Source: Alterisphingorhabdus sp038748365 (GTDB lineage: Bacteria; Pseudomonadota; Alphaproteobacteria; Sphingomonadales; Sphingomonadaceae). From it: a stretch of DNA of 64,000 nt. The stretch spans positions 62,001 to 126,000 of the forward strand of contig JBCDIZ010000007.1 in the NCBI GenBank assembly GCA_038748365.1. Reading direction: 5' to 3'. Positions 56,153 through 64,000 of the stretch are shown here, one piece after another; within the stretch, counting starts at the first letter, position 1, and each line of letters opens with the position of its first letter. The notes below the pieces were generated by a model. That model searched no databases. It was not told the origin of the DNA and saw nothing but the letters and a program-made list of their open reading frames with translations. Made by a program: the position numbers and the translations under genes.

Positions 56153-57025
56153 TTAGCTTTTTGAAAGCACCCGCCCCATCACCGCATTGAGCTTCGCTAA
56201 CACTTTTGGATCCCGCGCATCCGGGGCCGTGATCAAAGCATAGTCGAGGCAGGTGTCGATCGGGCTGGGTTCGCGTTTCTCTGGTAACGATGCTGCCAGC
56301 TTTTGCAGCATTGCACGCGCTTTGGTGGCGTTGGCATTCATCTGGGCGATCACGGCTTCCACTTCGACTGGCGCTTCATGTTCGCGCCAGCAGTCATAGT
56401 CGGTAACCATGCCGACCAGCGCATAGGGTAGCTCCGCCTCACGCGCCAGCTTGGCTTCCGGCATGGCGGTCATGCCGATAACATCGGCGCCCCAGCTGCG
56501 ATAGAGATGGCTCTCGGCGCGGCTGGAAAATTGCGGCCCTTCCATCGCCAAATATGTGCCTCCTCTGGCGACATTGGCACCCGCCTCCTCGGCGGCACTG
56601 GCAACCATCTCGGACAGCCGTGGACATACTGGATCGGCCATAGAGACGTGCGCCACCATGCCGCTAGTGAAGAAGGTAGAGGCGCGCTGGCGGGTGCGGT
56701 CGATAAACTGGTCGACAATGACAAATTGGCCGGGCGGCAATTCTTCCTGCAAGGAGCCGATGGCTGAGATAGCGACAATGTCGGTGCAGCCTGCGCGCTT
56801 CAGCACATCAATATTGGCGCGCGCATTGACCTCTGTCGGTGTGATGCGATGCCCGGCACCATGGCGCGGCAGAAAGACGAAACGGTGCCCGGCCATTTCA
56901 CCCATGACCAGCGGAGCCGATGGTTTACCAAAGGGGCTTTCGACCGCAATCTCCTGAACATTTTCCAGGCCATCAACGGCGTAAAGCCCGGAGCCACCAA
57001 TGACCCCGATCGTCCACTCACTCAT
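56153..57025 (-). CDS. mtnP: S-methyl-5'-thioadenosine phosphorylase
   Basis: A 290-residue purine phosphorylase cleaving methylthioadenosine to adenine and methylthioribose 1-phosphate in methionine salvage. Phosphate site VIGGSGLYAV, then FLPRHGAGHRITPTEVNARA, AMEGPQFSSRAES and GMTAMPEAKLAREAELPYAL. Overlaps the cytochrome gene by four bases, so it is translationally coupled to it although their functions look unrelated. Confidence 0.95.
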   Translation of the reverse strand: MSEWTIGVIGGSGLYAVDGLENVQEIAVESPFGKPSAPLVMGEMAGHRFVFLPRHGAGHRITPTEVNARANIDVLKRAGCTDIVAISAIGSLQEELPPGQFVIVDQFIDRTRQRASTFFTSGMVAHVSMADPVCPRLSEMVASAAEEAGANVARGGTYLAMEGPQFSSRAESHLYRSWGADVIGMTAMPEAKLAREAELPYALVGMVTDYDCWREHEAPVEVEAVIAQMNANATKARAMLQKLAASLPEKREPSPIDTCLDYALITAPDARDPKVLAKLNAVMGRVLSKS

Positions 57026-58086
57026 AGGCTGTCTTTCTTGTCGTCGGCCTTACCTTCCAGGCTGGTAATCCATTCACGAACCAACGCCACACCCTGCTCA
57101 TCGATCAGACTGCGGCCCAGTTCAGGCATCGCGACCCCCGGATCAGTTGAGTCCATACGATAGAGCATGATTGAGGCTTCAGGATGCCCGGGATGGATAG
57201 CAAATTCGCGATTGCCGCTGCCACGTCCAGCAGCAACCGGGCGCTTGTAAAGGCCGAGCGCCGTGTCATTGCTTTCCTGATAGGTGAGATATAGCCCCGA
57301 ATTGCTCGCCGGGCCTTCGCGATTATGGCAATGAGCGCAGTTGATATCGAGATAAGCACGCGCCCGTTCACCAATCGGCGCATCATTGGTGTCAAAGCGC
57401 GGCATGATCGGATGGTCGGGAAAGCTGTTCGGCAATATGCCTGCTTCGCGCCAGGCGATAATCTGGTTGCTGCTGTCACTCGCACCATTGTTGAGGTTGC
57501 GCAGCTTGGGTCCGATCGGCGTCACTTCACCCTCGCGCTCATGGCAACCCTTGCACTGGTTCTTGTTCGGCACAGAATAGCTGAACATCTGCCGTGCACC
57601 ATCAGGGCCAACTGGCGCTTCGATCTCCAAACGGCCGCCAGTGACTTTCAGCGTCGCATCCTGACCATCCTCATCCCAGATATAGGGCAAAGCCAGCCAG
57701 CCTTTAGCACGGTGCAGCAAAAGCCGGGTTTCAATTGGTTCAAACACGCCCGCTTCATTTTCATAGCCAAATGTCTTGATCAGCGCACTGCCCACCGGGA
57801 ACTGCAACAGCCCGTCGCGCTCGGCAAAAGTAACGTCCTGCCCGGCAGGCACATACATAAAGCGCCGCTTCTCCGCCTTGTCCGAAAACAGTGCCGCGTT
57901 CAGCACATAAGGCTGGACGCCTTCCGCCGGAATCTGTGCAGGTAGATCCGCGAAAAACCCGTAATCAGAGAGCTTCTTTGGGAAGCCCTTCTCGGTGATC
58001 GCGGCATCCTGTACAGGGGCAAGCGCGGCCGGTGCGAAGCCACCGACTAAAAGCAGGGCAGAGAGAGCCAGAAAAGCGCGGATCAT
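57022..58086 (-). CDS. SO2930-family diheme c-type cytochrome
   Basis: A 354-residue periplasmic protein with signal peptide MIRAFLALSALLLVGGFAPA. Two haem-binding motifs, CKGCH near residue 183 and CAHCH near 255, plus FPDHPIMPRFDTND and the C-terminal VAMPELGRSLIDEQGVALV match the SO2930 family. These genes pair with the beta-helix protein next door in many marine bacteria. Probably the electron acceptor of an unknown oxidation. Confidence 0.9.
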   Translation of the reverse strand: MIRAFLALSALLLVGGFAPAALAPVQDAAITEKGFPKKLSDYGFFADLPAQIPAEGVQPYVLNAALFSDKAEKRRFMYVPAGQDVTFAERDGLLQFPVGSALIKTFGYENEAGVFEPIETRLLLHRAKGWLALPYIWDEDGQDATLKVTGGRLEIEAPVGPDGARQMFSYSVPNKNQCKGCHEREGEVTPIGPKLRNLNNGASDSSNQIIAWREAGILPNSFPDHPIMPRFDTNDAPIGERARAYLDINCAHCHNREGPASNSGLYLTYQESNDTALGLYKRPVAAGRGSGNREFAIHPGHPEASIMLYRMDSTDPGVAMPELGRSLIDEQGVALVREWITSLEGKADDKKDSL

Positions 58087-59291
58087 CGCTTGACTATCTC
58101 CTCCATGTCTTCGGGCATGACCACGGCAGGGACAGTCATATCGGCTTTCGCCCCGCCAAAGTCCGCCATAGCAGGCTGCGCTTCGGTTAATGGCTGATCA
58201 GGCCGCGACAGATTCAGGCTTAGCGCAGGTGCTGCATCGCTTGAAATCACACCCTCGCCCGTACCATCCCAGATAATCGGCGGCAAGGAACCACCCAAGA
58301 CAGCGGCAAGTAACGCGCCTTCGGGGAAGCCGGGCTCATAACCCGCCTTGCCATGGCTGTTATTCGCCATACGGATCCTGTTGGCGAGCGGTTGATAATT
58401 GGCATCATCATAGGCCTGTTGATAGCCGACGATAATAACATTGGCGGTGCCATGATCTTCAAACACATTGCCGAAAATCTCGACATCGCTATTCGCCATC
58501 ACCATGATACCCGAGCCTGCCGGAACGCTGGCGACAATATTACCTTCAGGAGCAAAATTGCGCGTGTTGTTATCGCGTAATGTATTGCCGAAAATCCGCA
58601 CATCATGACCGCCCTGTTGCGGCAGATTGGGCAGATCAAACACCAAAATTCCACCGGTATTGTTCTCGGTCAGATTGCCATAGACATCGGCATTGAAGCT
58701 GTTTTCAATCTCGATGCCCGCAACATTATAGGTCACATGGTTGTTGCGCACGATGATGTTGCGTGACTGGCCGACATAAATGCCCGCGTCAGACGCACCG
58801 ATAACGGTGGTGGCATCAACCAGCACATTTTCTGACTCCACCGGATAGATACCATAGGCGCCATTGGTTTCTTTGGGGCCGCCGCTCCATTCGACGGTCA
58901 GGCGATAATAGACGATATTATCGGCGCCTTTGGACTTGATGCCATCGCCCTTGCTGTCGCGCACAGTGAAATCGCGCAGCACCACATTGTCGGAGGTGAC
59001 CAAAAGGCCTTCGCCGCTGCCCTTTTGTCGGGCGAAATCAAGGATAGTCTTGTCAGCTCCGGCACCGCGGACAGTGACATTATCCACATCAAGCGAAAGG
59101 CCATCAGTAAGAGCATAGGTGCCTGCTGCCAGCACAATTTCATCGCCCGGTTCAGCTAAAATCATCGCTTCCTGAAGCTTCTCCTGCGCATCAGCTCCAG
59201 CAGCGATATTGTGCGTCTCCGCAATGGCTGGCGCTGCCATTAATGCCAATGGTGTGATGCACAGCATTGCGACCCGATTCCATTTTTCCAT
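58083..59291 (-). CDS. Periplasmic parallel beta-helix repeat protein (cytochrome partner)
   Basis: A 402-residue secreted protein with a signal peptide (MEKWNRVAMLCITPLALMAA, cleavage near PAIAE). A right-handed beta-helix is evident from repeated N/D-rich rungs (LDVDNVTVRGAGADKTILDF; VLRDFTVRDSKGDGIKSKGA; NIIVRNNHVTYNVAGIEIEN; DVRIFGNTLRDNNTRNFAPE). Family members always lie beside an SO2930 cytochrome and are predicted carbohydrate- or polymer-acting. Four-base overlap with the cytochrome. Confidence 0.9.
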   Translation of the reverse strand: MEKWNRVAMLCITPLALMAAPAIAETHNIAAGADAQEKLQEAMILAEPGDEIVLAAGTYALTDGLSLDVDNVTVRGAGADKTILDFARQKGSGEGLLVTSDNVVLRDFTVRDSKGDGIKSKGADNIVYYRLTVEWSGGPKETNGAYGIYPVESENVLVDATTVIGASDAGIYVGQSRNIIVRNNHVTYNVAGIEIENSFNADVYGNLTENNTGGILVFDLPNLPQQGGHDVRIFGNTLRDNNTRNFAPEGNIVASVPAGSGIMVMANSDVEIFGNVFEDHGTANVIIVGYQQAYDDANYQPLANRIRMANNSHGKAGYEPGFPEGALLAAVLGGSLPPIIWDGTGEGVISSDAAPALSLNLSRPDQPLTEAQPAMADFGGAKADMTVPAVVMPEDMEEIVKR

Positions 59292-59410
59292 ATGTTACAT
59301 CCTCCCAGTGTAATCTCGGCTGTTTTATCGCCGAATATCATGATAGTCTTCGCGCACTTTCCGCGCAGATGCAATGCTAACCACTCGCGCAATCACGCTG
59401 ACAAAAGAGG

Positions 59411-59845
59411 ATGAATGCGATGCTGAAATCGATGACAGCATTTCTTGGACTTTTGGCTATATTCGCTGCTGTATCTCCAGCATTTGCGAAACCGGCGAGT
59501 ATCAACGGCCGCTGGCTGACAGAAGAGAAGGATTCGATCATCACCATTGGCCAATGCGGCTCCACGGTCTGCGGCAAGATTGAGCGCATTTTGATCAAGA
59601 CACCCGACGCTAATCAGAAGGATGTCAACAATCCCAACCCAAAGCTGCGCTCACGTACGGTTCTGGGCTTGCCTGTTCTGCTGAGTTTCAAACCGGATGA
59701 TACGAAATGGAATGGCAAGGCCTATGATCCAAAAAACGGCAAGACCTATAGCGCGAACATCACATTGCTAAAGAATGGCAAGCTCAAAGTGCAGGGTTGT
59801 GTCGCCATATTCTGTCAATCGCAATATTGGACCCGCGCGCGCTAA
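59411..59845 (+). CDS. Secreted DUF2147 protein
   Basis: A 144-residue exported protein: signal peptide to about PAFAKPA, then INGRWLTEEKDSIITIGQCG, GLPVLLSFKPDDTKWNGKAY, DPKNGKTYSANITLLKNGKL, and QGCVAIFCQSQYWTRAR. DUF2147 is a beta-barrel fold, often lipocalin-like. Four cysteines probably form disulphides. Function unknown. Confidence 0.85.
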   Translation: MNAMLKSMTAFLGLLAIFAAVSPAFAKPASINGRWLTEEKDSIITIGQCGSTVCGKIERILIKTPDANQKDVNNPNPKLRSRTVLGLPVLLSFKPDDTKWNGKAYDPKNGKTYSANITLLKNGKLKVQGCVAIFCQSQYWTRAR

Positions 59846-59877
59846 AGGAATTAGCTGAGCCGGATTGCTCGCTTTCT

Positions 59878-60321
59878 CTACTCAGTTTCGGCTGCTAGCT
59901 CATTATCAAGATGGGCTGCACGAAATGCCTCCATCTGAAGCCTGATATCCTGCAAAGCTCTGGTGCGATTTGCCAGCATGCTGGTCAGGCCCTCACTATC
60001 TGTCCGGCGCGTTGCCAGCTCGCGAACAGAGCTGTCATGCGCATTCTCTTGCGGGGCCTGTCGCCTCTCGCTGCCCTTACTGCTGCCCACATCGTCATTG
60101 GCATGCACCAATATCCTGTCGGCTTCACTCAGCGATTTAACCAATGATCGCAATTGCGTGCCATAGCCCGTACTGGCAATCCATTCAGGATTTTCCCGAA
60201 GCGCAGTAAATTGTCGCCGTACATCGGCATGCATGGTTCGGATGTCGCCAATATCTTGCGCTTGTAAAGCGAGACGCAATTTCTCAACCGACCGATCAAG
60301 TTCTGCTGCAGCGGCTAGCAT
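59878..60321 (-). CDS. Uncharacterised helical protein
   Basis: A 147-residue, mostly alpha-helical, charged protein without signal peptide (AAELDRSVEKLRLALQAQDI; SLVKSLSEADRILVHANDDV; RTRALQDIRLQMEAFRAAHL). It looks coiled-coil-forming. Not recognised. A TTG or ATG start at 60321 has no close Shine-Dalgarno. Confidence 0.55.
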   Translation of the reverse strand: MLAAAAELDRSVEKLRLALQAQDIGDIRTMHADVRRQFTALRENPEWIASTGYGTQLRSLVKSLSEADRILVHANDDVGSSKGSERRQAPQENAHDSSVRELATRRTDSEGLTSMLANRTRALQDIRLQMEAFRAAHLDNELAAETE

Positions 60322-60556
60322 ATGGACACCTGCAAGCTAACCGACTTCGCAACACCCATCATAGAACCTTCCTTGCCAACAGCGCACATCTCGATCGAGA
60401 TCGCGCTGGGGAACATTTATCCACATACGCGCTAACGGTCTGGCCCAGGAAAGATTAAATGATTTTTTCGAAAAATTTTAAAGATAAAACAATTTCAAAT
60501 ACTTATAGCGTTTCATCATAGCGTTAATGGTACTAAAACCTCGCTGCAAAACTCTG

Positions 60557-61210
60557 CTAAACAGTAATACCACGCATGATGATTTCGACCGTTTGGTCGG
60601 CATAGGAATCGCGCATTGCCTCGTTCAGGTTATCCCGGTCGAAGCAATGCCGCAGCACAAGTCGTGCCGAGAAAAACCGGTCCGCTGCACCGGTCACGGT
60701 GAAATAGAAAAGCTGCGGATCGATATCGCGAAAAACGCCCTGCTCAACGCCGTCTTTGATCAACTTGTGATAGGCTTCAGACAGCGGCCGCAGATAATCA
60801 TTGGCAATCTTGCCGGCATCTTCAGGCGAGGCATCGCGTACCAGCCGCATAAGCAAGCGGTTGAGATAGGGATAGTCGAAATAGGTGGAAATAGCCGCGC
60901 GAATATGGCGCCGCATCTTGTCATCGGGCGACATATCCTTTGCCAGCAAGGTTTCGACACTGGTCAAAATGCGCCGCATATTGCGATCGAGCAGTGCCAG
61001 CATGAGACCCTGTTTATTGCCGAAATAATACTTAACCAGCGCGCTATTGAGACCGGAACGCAGCGACAATTCGCTGAGCGAAATGTCTACTGTGTCACCA
61101 TCGCGCATAATCGCGCTGGCTGCATCAAGAAGCTGCTCGCGCGCATTGCCCGCTTCATTTTCATCGGCATTGCTGTTTGCCACATCAGGATGGGTAGCAT
61201 TATTGGTCAT
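60557..61210 (-). CDS. TetR-family transcriptional regulator
   Basis: A 217-residue repressor. HTH at about residues 28-70 (EQLLDAASAIMRDGDTVDIS, then LSELSLRSGLNSALVKYYFG). The ligand domain includes MRRHIRAAISTYFDYPYLNR. It precedes (12 bases) nothing downstream and follows the crotonase gene in the same direction, suggesting control of the crotonase/SDR/thiolase cluster. Confidence 0.85.
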   Translation of the reverse strand: MTNNATHPDVANSNADENEAGNAREQLLDAASAIMRDGDTVDISLSELSLRSGLNSALVKYYFGNKQGLMLALLDRNMRRILTSVETLLAKDMSPDDKMRRHIRAAISTYFDYPYLNRLLMRLVRDASPEDAGKIANDYLRPLSEAYHKLIKDGVEQGVFRDIDPQLFYFTVTGAADRFFSARLVLRHCFDRDNLNEAMRDSYADQTVEIIMRGITV

Positions 61211-61222
61211 AACGTCTGCGAA

Positions 61223-62092
61223 TTACTTATAAGCCGGTTCATCCCACCAGGGGAAGAAGTCAGGCAAATCTGTCGACACCTTGTCGGGATAGTCAGCAGT
61301 GCGCTTTTCCAAAAAGCTGGCGATGCCTTCTTTCGCATCCGCAGAGCGGGCGCGGGTGTAGATGGCACGGCTGTCGACCCGATGGGCCATCATCGGATGA
61401 TCTTCAGAAGACAAGCGCCATAGCATCGCGCGGGTCATCGCTACCGAAACCGGGGCGGTATTATCGGCAATTTCGCGCGCCAATGCCATCGCCGCCGGGA
61501 GCAGATCATCGGGCGCATGGATGGAGCGGATCAACCCGCCTGCTTGCGCCTCTTCTGCTCCGAACACCCGCCCGGTCATGCACCATTCCATCGCCTGCTG
61601 CATGCCGACAAGACGTGGCAGGAACCAGCTTGATGCCGCCTCTGGTACGATACCGCGGCGGGCAAAAACGAAACCGAATTTCGCCTTTTCGCTGGCGAGG
61701 CGAAAGTCCATTGCCAGTTGCATAGTCGCGCCAATACCCACTGCAGCGCCATTAACCGCCGCGATAACCGGCTTTTTGCATTGAAAGATACGCAGCGTAA
61801 GCCGCCCGCCACCATCGCGAACACGCTCATCCGACAGATCGGGCACTTCATCACCGCTGGCAAAAACCTGACGGCCATCATCGGGCGTCAGATCAGCCCC
61901 GGCGCAGAACGCTTTGCCTTCACCGGTGACGATCACCGCCCGCACCGCATCATCCGCATCAGCAGCGTCAAAGGCAGCACACATTTCCTGCTGCATAGTG
62001 CGGGTATAAGCGTTCATCTTGTCCGGGCGATCGAGGGTGATGGTGGCGATACCATCGGCCACATTATAGAGGATCTGGGTGTAGTCGGTCAT
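61223..62092 (-). CDS. Enoyl-CoA hydratase/isomerase family protein
   Basis: A 289-residue crotonase. Oxyanion-hole motifs are AFCAGADLTPDDGR near residue 66 and NGAAVGIGATMQLAMDFRLA near 120; the catalytic-Glu segment is GIVPEAASSWFLPRLVG. It hydrates or isomerises enoyl-CoAs in fatty-acid or aromatic-acid degradation. The start ATG at 62092 fits the family. Confidence 0.92.
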   Translation of the reverse strand: MTDYTQILYNVADGIATITLDRPDKMNAYTRTMQQEMCAAFDAADADDAVRAVIVTGEGKAFCAGADLTPDDGRQVFASGDEVPDLSDERVRDGGGRLTLRIFQCKKPVIAAVNGAAVGIGATMQLAMDFRLASEKAKFGFVFARRGIVPEAASSWFLPRLVGMQQAMEWCMTGRVFGAEEAQAGGLIRSIHAPDDLLPAAMALAREIADNTAPVSVAMTRAMLWRLSSEDHPMMAHRVDSRAIYTRARSADAKEGIASFLEKRTADYPDKVSTDLPDFFPWWDEPAYK

Positions 62093-62106
62093 ATTTGGCT
62101 CCTTAG

Positions 62107-62262
62107 CTCTCTCACCGCTTGTGGGGAGAGATACGGAGACTTGCGGCCATAGCTTTAGCGAAGGCGGCTAGTCGGAGTTGAGAGGGGCTGGCCACAGGTG
62201 CCGTGCCTGCGGATAGCCCCCTCTCCCAACCCTCTCCCCTGAAGGGGAGAGGGCTATTGTTG
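62107..62262. repeat. Palindromic intergenic repeat (CTCTCCC…GGGAGAG)
   Basis: Hairpin CTCTCACCGCTTGTGGGGAGAG near 62109-62130 and a perfect stem CCCTCTCCCCT-GA-AGGGGAGAGGG (62230-62253) fill the gap between crotonase and SDR genes. Same general family as the repeats at 39614 and 41764. Confidence 0.7.
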
Positions 62263-63045
62263 TCACCGCGGCGCCATGCGGATACCGCCATCGAGGCGCA
62301 CATCTTCACCGTTGAAATAGCCGGTTTCAATCATGCACAAGGCCAGCTTGGCATATTCATCAGGAATACCCAGACGCGGCGGATGCGGCACCATTGCGCC
62401 CAGCGCGTCACGCACATTTTGTGGCGCGCCTGCGAGCAATGGTGTATCAAAAATGCCCGGCAATATGGTGTTCACCCGAATGCCCTCACGAGACAGATCG
62501 CGCGCGATCGGCAAGGTCATACCAACCACACCGCCCTTGGAAGCAGAATAAGCCGCCTGACCAATCTGACCGTCCTCGGCAGCGACAGAAGCTGTGTTGA
62601 CCATCGCACCACGGTCACCATCTTCCAGAGGATCGAGCGTCAGCATACCCGCCGCTGATTTGGCAATGCAGCGAAAGGTACCAATCAGGTTGACCTGAAT
62701 AACGAACTCAAATGCATCAAGCGGGAAATGCTTGATCGAACCATCTTCCTTGGAACGGCTAGCAGTCTTGATCGCATTACCGATCCCGGCGCAGTTCACA
62801 AGGATGCGCTCCTGCCCATTGGCGGCGCGTGCCTTTTCAAAACCGTCATCGACACTGTCTTCCTCGGTGACATTCACCTTGCAGAATGTGCCGCCAAGCT
62901 CAGCCGCAAGAGCTTCACCTTTTTCTTCATTAAGATCGAACAGCGCGACTTTCACACCCTTTTCGGCGAGGCGCTTTGCGGTGGCCGCGCCAAGACCGGA
63001 TGCGCCACCGGTGATGACGGCTGAAATGCTGTTATTGAGTTCCAT
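62263..63045 (-). CDS. SDR-family 3-hydroxyacyl-CoA dehydrogenase (HSD10-like)
   Basis: A 260-residue short-chain dehydrogenase. GGASGLGAATAKRLAEKGVK binds NAD, Ser in VNTASVAAEDG, catalytic YxxxK in AAYSASKGGVVGM. The ending GYFNGEDVRLDGGIRMAPR is typical of 17-beta-HSD10-like 3-hydroxyacyl-CoA dehydrogenases. Lies with the crotonase and thiolase as a beta-oxidation set. Confidence 0.92.
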   Translation of the reverse strand: MELNNSISAVITGGASGLGAATAKRLAEKGVKVALFDLNEEKGEALAAELGGTFCKVNVTEEDSVDDGFEKARAANGQERILVNCAGIGNAIKTASRSKEDGSIKHFPLDAFEFVIQVNLIGTFRCIAKSAAGMLTLDPLEDGDRGAMVNTASVAAEDGQIGQAAYSASKGGVVGMTLPIARDLSREGIRVNTILPGIFDTPLLAGAPQNVRDALGAMVPHPPRLGIPDEYAKLALCMIETGYFNGEDVRLDGGIRMAPR

Positions 63046-63063
63046 AGTATTTCACTTTCCTAT

Positions 63064-63139
63064 CCGTTCGTGTCGAGCGAAGTCGAGACACGCTTATGGT
63101 GACGGTTGCCGGTCTCTCGACTACGCTCGAGACGAACGG
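63064..63139. repeat. Inverted repeat (GTCGAGAC family) between SDR and thiolase genes
   Basis: Arms CCGTTCGTGTCGAGCGAAGT… (63064-63089) and …CTACGCTCGAGACGAACGG (63112-63139) pair imperfectly. Its outer ends (CCGTTCG/CGAACGG) equal those of the repeat at 26412, so both are one superfamily. Confidence 0.65.
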
Positions 63140-63161
63140 CGTAAAATGTTTGTGATTCAGC

Positions 63162-64000
63162 TTATCCCAAACGCTCGATAATAGTGACATTGGCCTGGCC
63201 ACCGCCTTCGCACATGGTCTGCAGGCCATATTTGCCGCCGCGTGCTTCCAGCGCATTGAGCAGGGTCGCCATCAGCTTGGTACCCGAAGCACCGAGCGGG
63301 TGGCCCAGTGCAATCGCGCCGCCATTGACGTTGAGCTTATCATGGCTGCCGCCGGTATGCTTCATCCAGGCCAGTGGCACCGGGGCAAAGGCTTCATTGA
63401 CCTCATAAACATCAATATCATCGATATTCATCCCCGCCCGCTCCAGCGCGCGGTCGGTAGCAAATAGCGGTTCTTCAAGCATGATCACCGGGTCGCCGCC
63501 GGTAACGGTAAGATTATGGATGCGCGCGCGCGGGGTCAGGCCATGGTCTTTCAGCGCCTGTTCGCTGACCACCAGCACTGCCGAGGCACCATCGCAAATC
63601 TGGCTGGCATTGGCCGCCGAGATATAGCCATCTTCCTTGATCGTCTTGACCCCGGATATGCCTTCGAGCGAGGCGTCGAAGCGGATGCCTTCATCAACGG
63701 TGTGCATTTCCTCGCCTTCAGGGGTCTCGACCTTTACCGGTACGATTTCATTATCAAACGCGCCGTTTTCGGCCGCCTTGGCCGCGCGCTTATGGCTTTC
63801 CAGCGAATAGGCATCGAGATCGTCTTTCGACTGACCATATTTCTCGGCGATCATCTCGGCGCCGTCAAACTGGCTGAACATCACGCCGGGATAAGCCTCT
63901 TCCAGACGCTCCGACTTATAATTGCCCAGCCCCTCTTTCATAAACAGCGATGCGGTCGAGCCCATGGGCACGCGGGTCATGCTCTCAATGCCGCTGGCGA
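63162..64000 (-). CDS. Acetyl-CoA acetyltransferase (thiolase), N-terminus outside window
   Basis: The C-terminal 279 residues of a thiolase. Visible are IESMTRVPMGS just inside the edge, VNVNGGAIALGHPLGASGTK with the catalytic His, and TMCEGGGQANVTIIERLG with the second Cys. Family length is about 390-400, so the first 110 or so residues, including the nucleophile Cys, lie past base 64000. It catalyses the last step of beta-oxidation. Same strand and block as the SDR and crotonase. Confidence 0.93.
   Translation of the reverse strand, partial: ASGIESMTRVPMGSTASLFMKEGLGNYKSERLEEAYPGVMFSQFDGAEMIAEKYGQSKDDLDAYSLESHKRAAKAAENGAFDNEIVPVKVETPEGEEMHTVDEGIRFDASLEGISGVKTIKEDGYISAANASQICDGASAVLVVSEQALKDHGLTPRARIHNLTVTGGDPVIMLEEPLFATDRALERAGMNIDDIDVYEVNEAFAPVPLAWMKHTGGSHDKLNVNGGAIALGHPLGASGTKLMATLLNALEARGGKYGLQTMCEGGGQANVTIIERLG

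Noticed and set aside
60527..61423. A 298-residue plus-strand frame
   Set aside because: It is the reverse of the TetR gene and the end of the crotonase gene, and its residue use is unlike a real protein.

Overview
The window looks like chromosomal DNA of a marine or freshwater sphingomonad (Alphaproteobacteria, Sphingomonadales, of the Sphingorhabdus/Parasphingorhabdus/Sphingopyxis kind). This rests on the alphaproteobacterial block tsaB-rimI-mucR-fur-plsC-miaB-phoH-ybeY-corC, a class II DAHP synthase, two large TonB-dependent receptors, an 'EIVVTGRR'-type secreted protein, and Caulobacter-like codon choice at moderate GC. It is mostly ordinary core genome. There are no phage, CRISPR, plasmid or rRNA genes, and no intact transposase.

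Layout. 1-3052: the start of a ferredoxin-NADP reductase gene, an aldo/keto reductase and an alginate-export-type outer-membrane barrel. 3204-7897: an apparent signalling trio of response regulator, LysM-FecR protein and CHASE2 histidine kinase, split by a 266-bp palindromic element. 7929-14432: a lipoprotein, an M20 peptidase, DAHP synthase and an M16 peptidase. 14611-25106: the housekeeping block (Fe-S carrier, tRNA modification, ribosome maturation, Fur and MucR), interrupted by two uncharacterised minus-strand genes. 25218-32423: glycosyltransferase, PadR regulator, RarA, a serine hydrolase, an MscS-type channel, an RNase-H-like protein and tRNA-Thr. 32782-38240: two convergent TonB-dependent receptors. 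38577-47758: a CaiB/AMACR enzyme, glutaminase, a BASS-type transporter, the YbbA/YbbP/TesA cluster and a divergent pair of DJ-1 family genes. 47795-52904: recF, a run of three 28-residue membrane peptides ahead of pspC, a TraB-like lipoprotein, the YhhQ queuosine-precursor transporter and tRNA-Arg. 53035-59845: a GMC oxidoreductase/atypical SDR pair with a divergent TetR, then mtnP overlapping a diheme cytochrome/beta-helix pair. 60557-64000: a TetR, crotonase, SDR and thiolase cluster suited to acyl-CoA degradation.

The most novel item is 49875-50602. Three tandem genes, too short for usual gene callers, encode paralogous single-pass peptides of exactly 28 residues. They sit directly upstream of pspC and behind a near-consensus sigma-54 (-24/-12) promoter, with a perfect palindrome at enhancer distance. 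This suggests an undescribed membrane-stress operon. The second is a family of about 266-bp inverted-repeat elements (5310-5575 and 48075-48341, plus fragments). Their arms differ between copies but stay complementary within each copy.

All functions were assigned by reading motifs and protein lengths. No database search was run.
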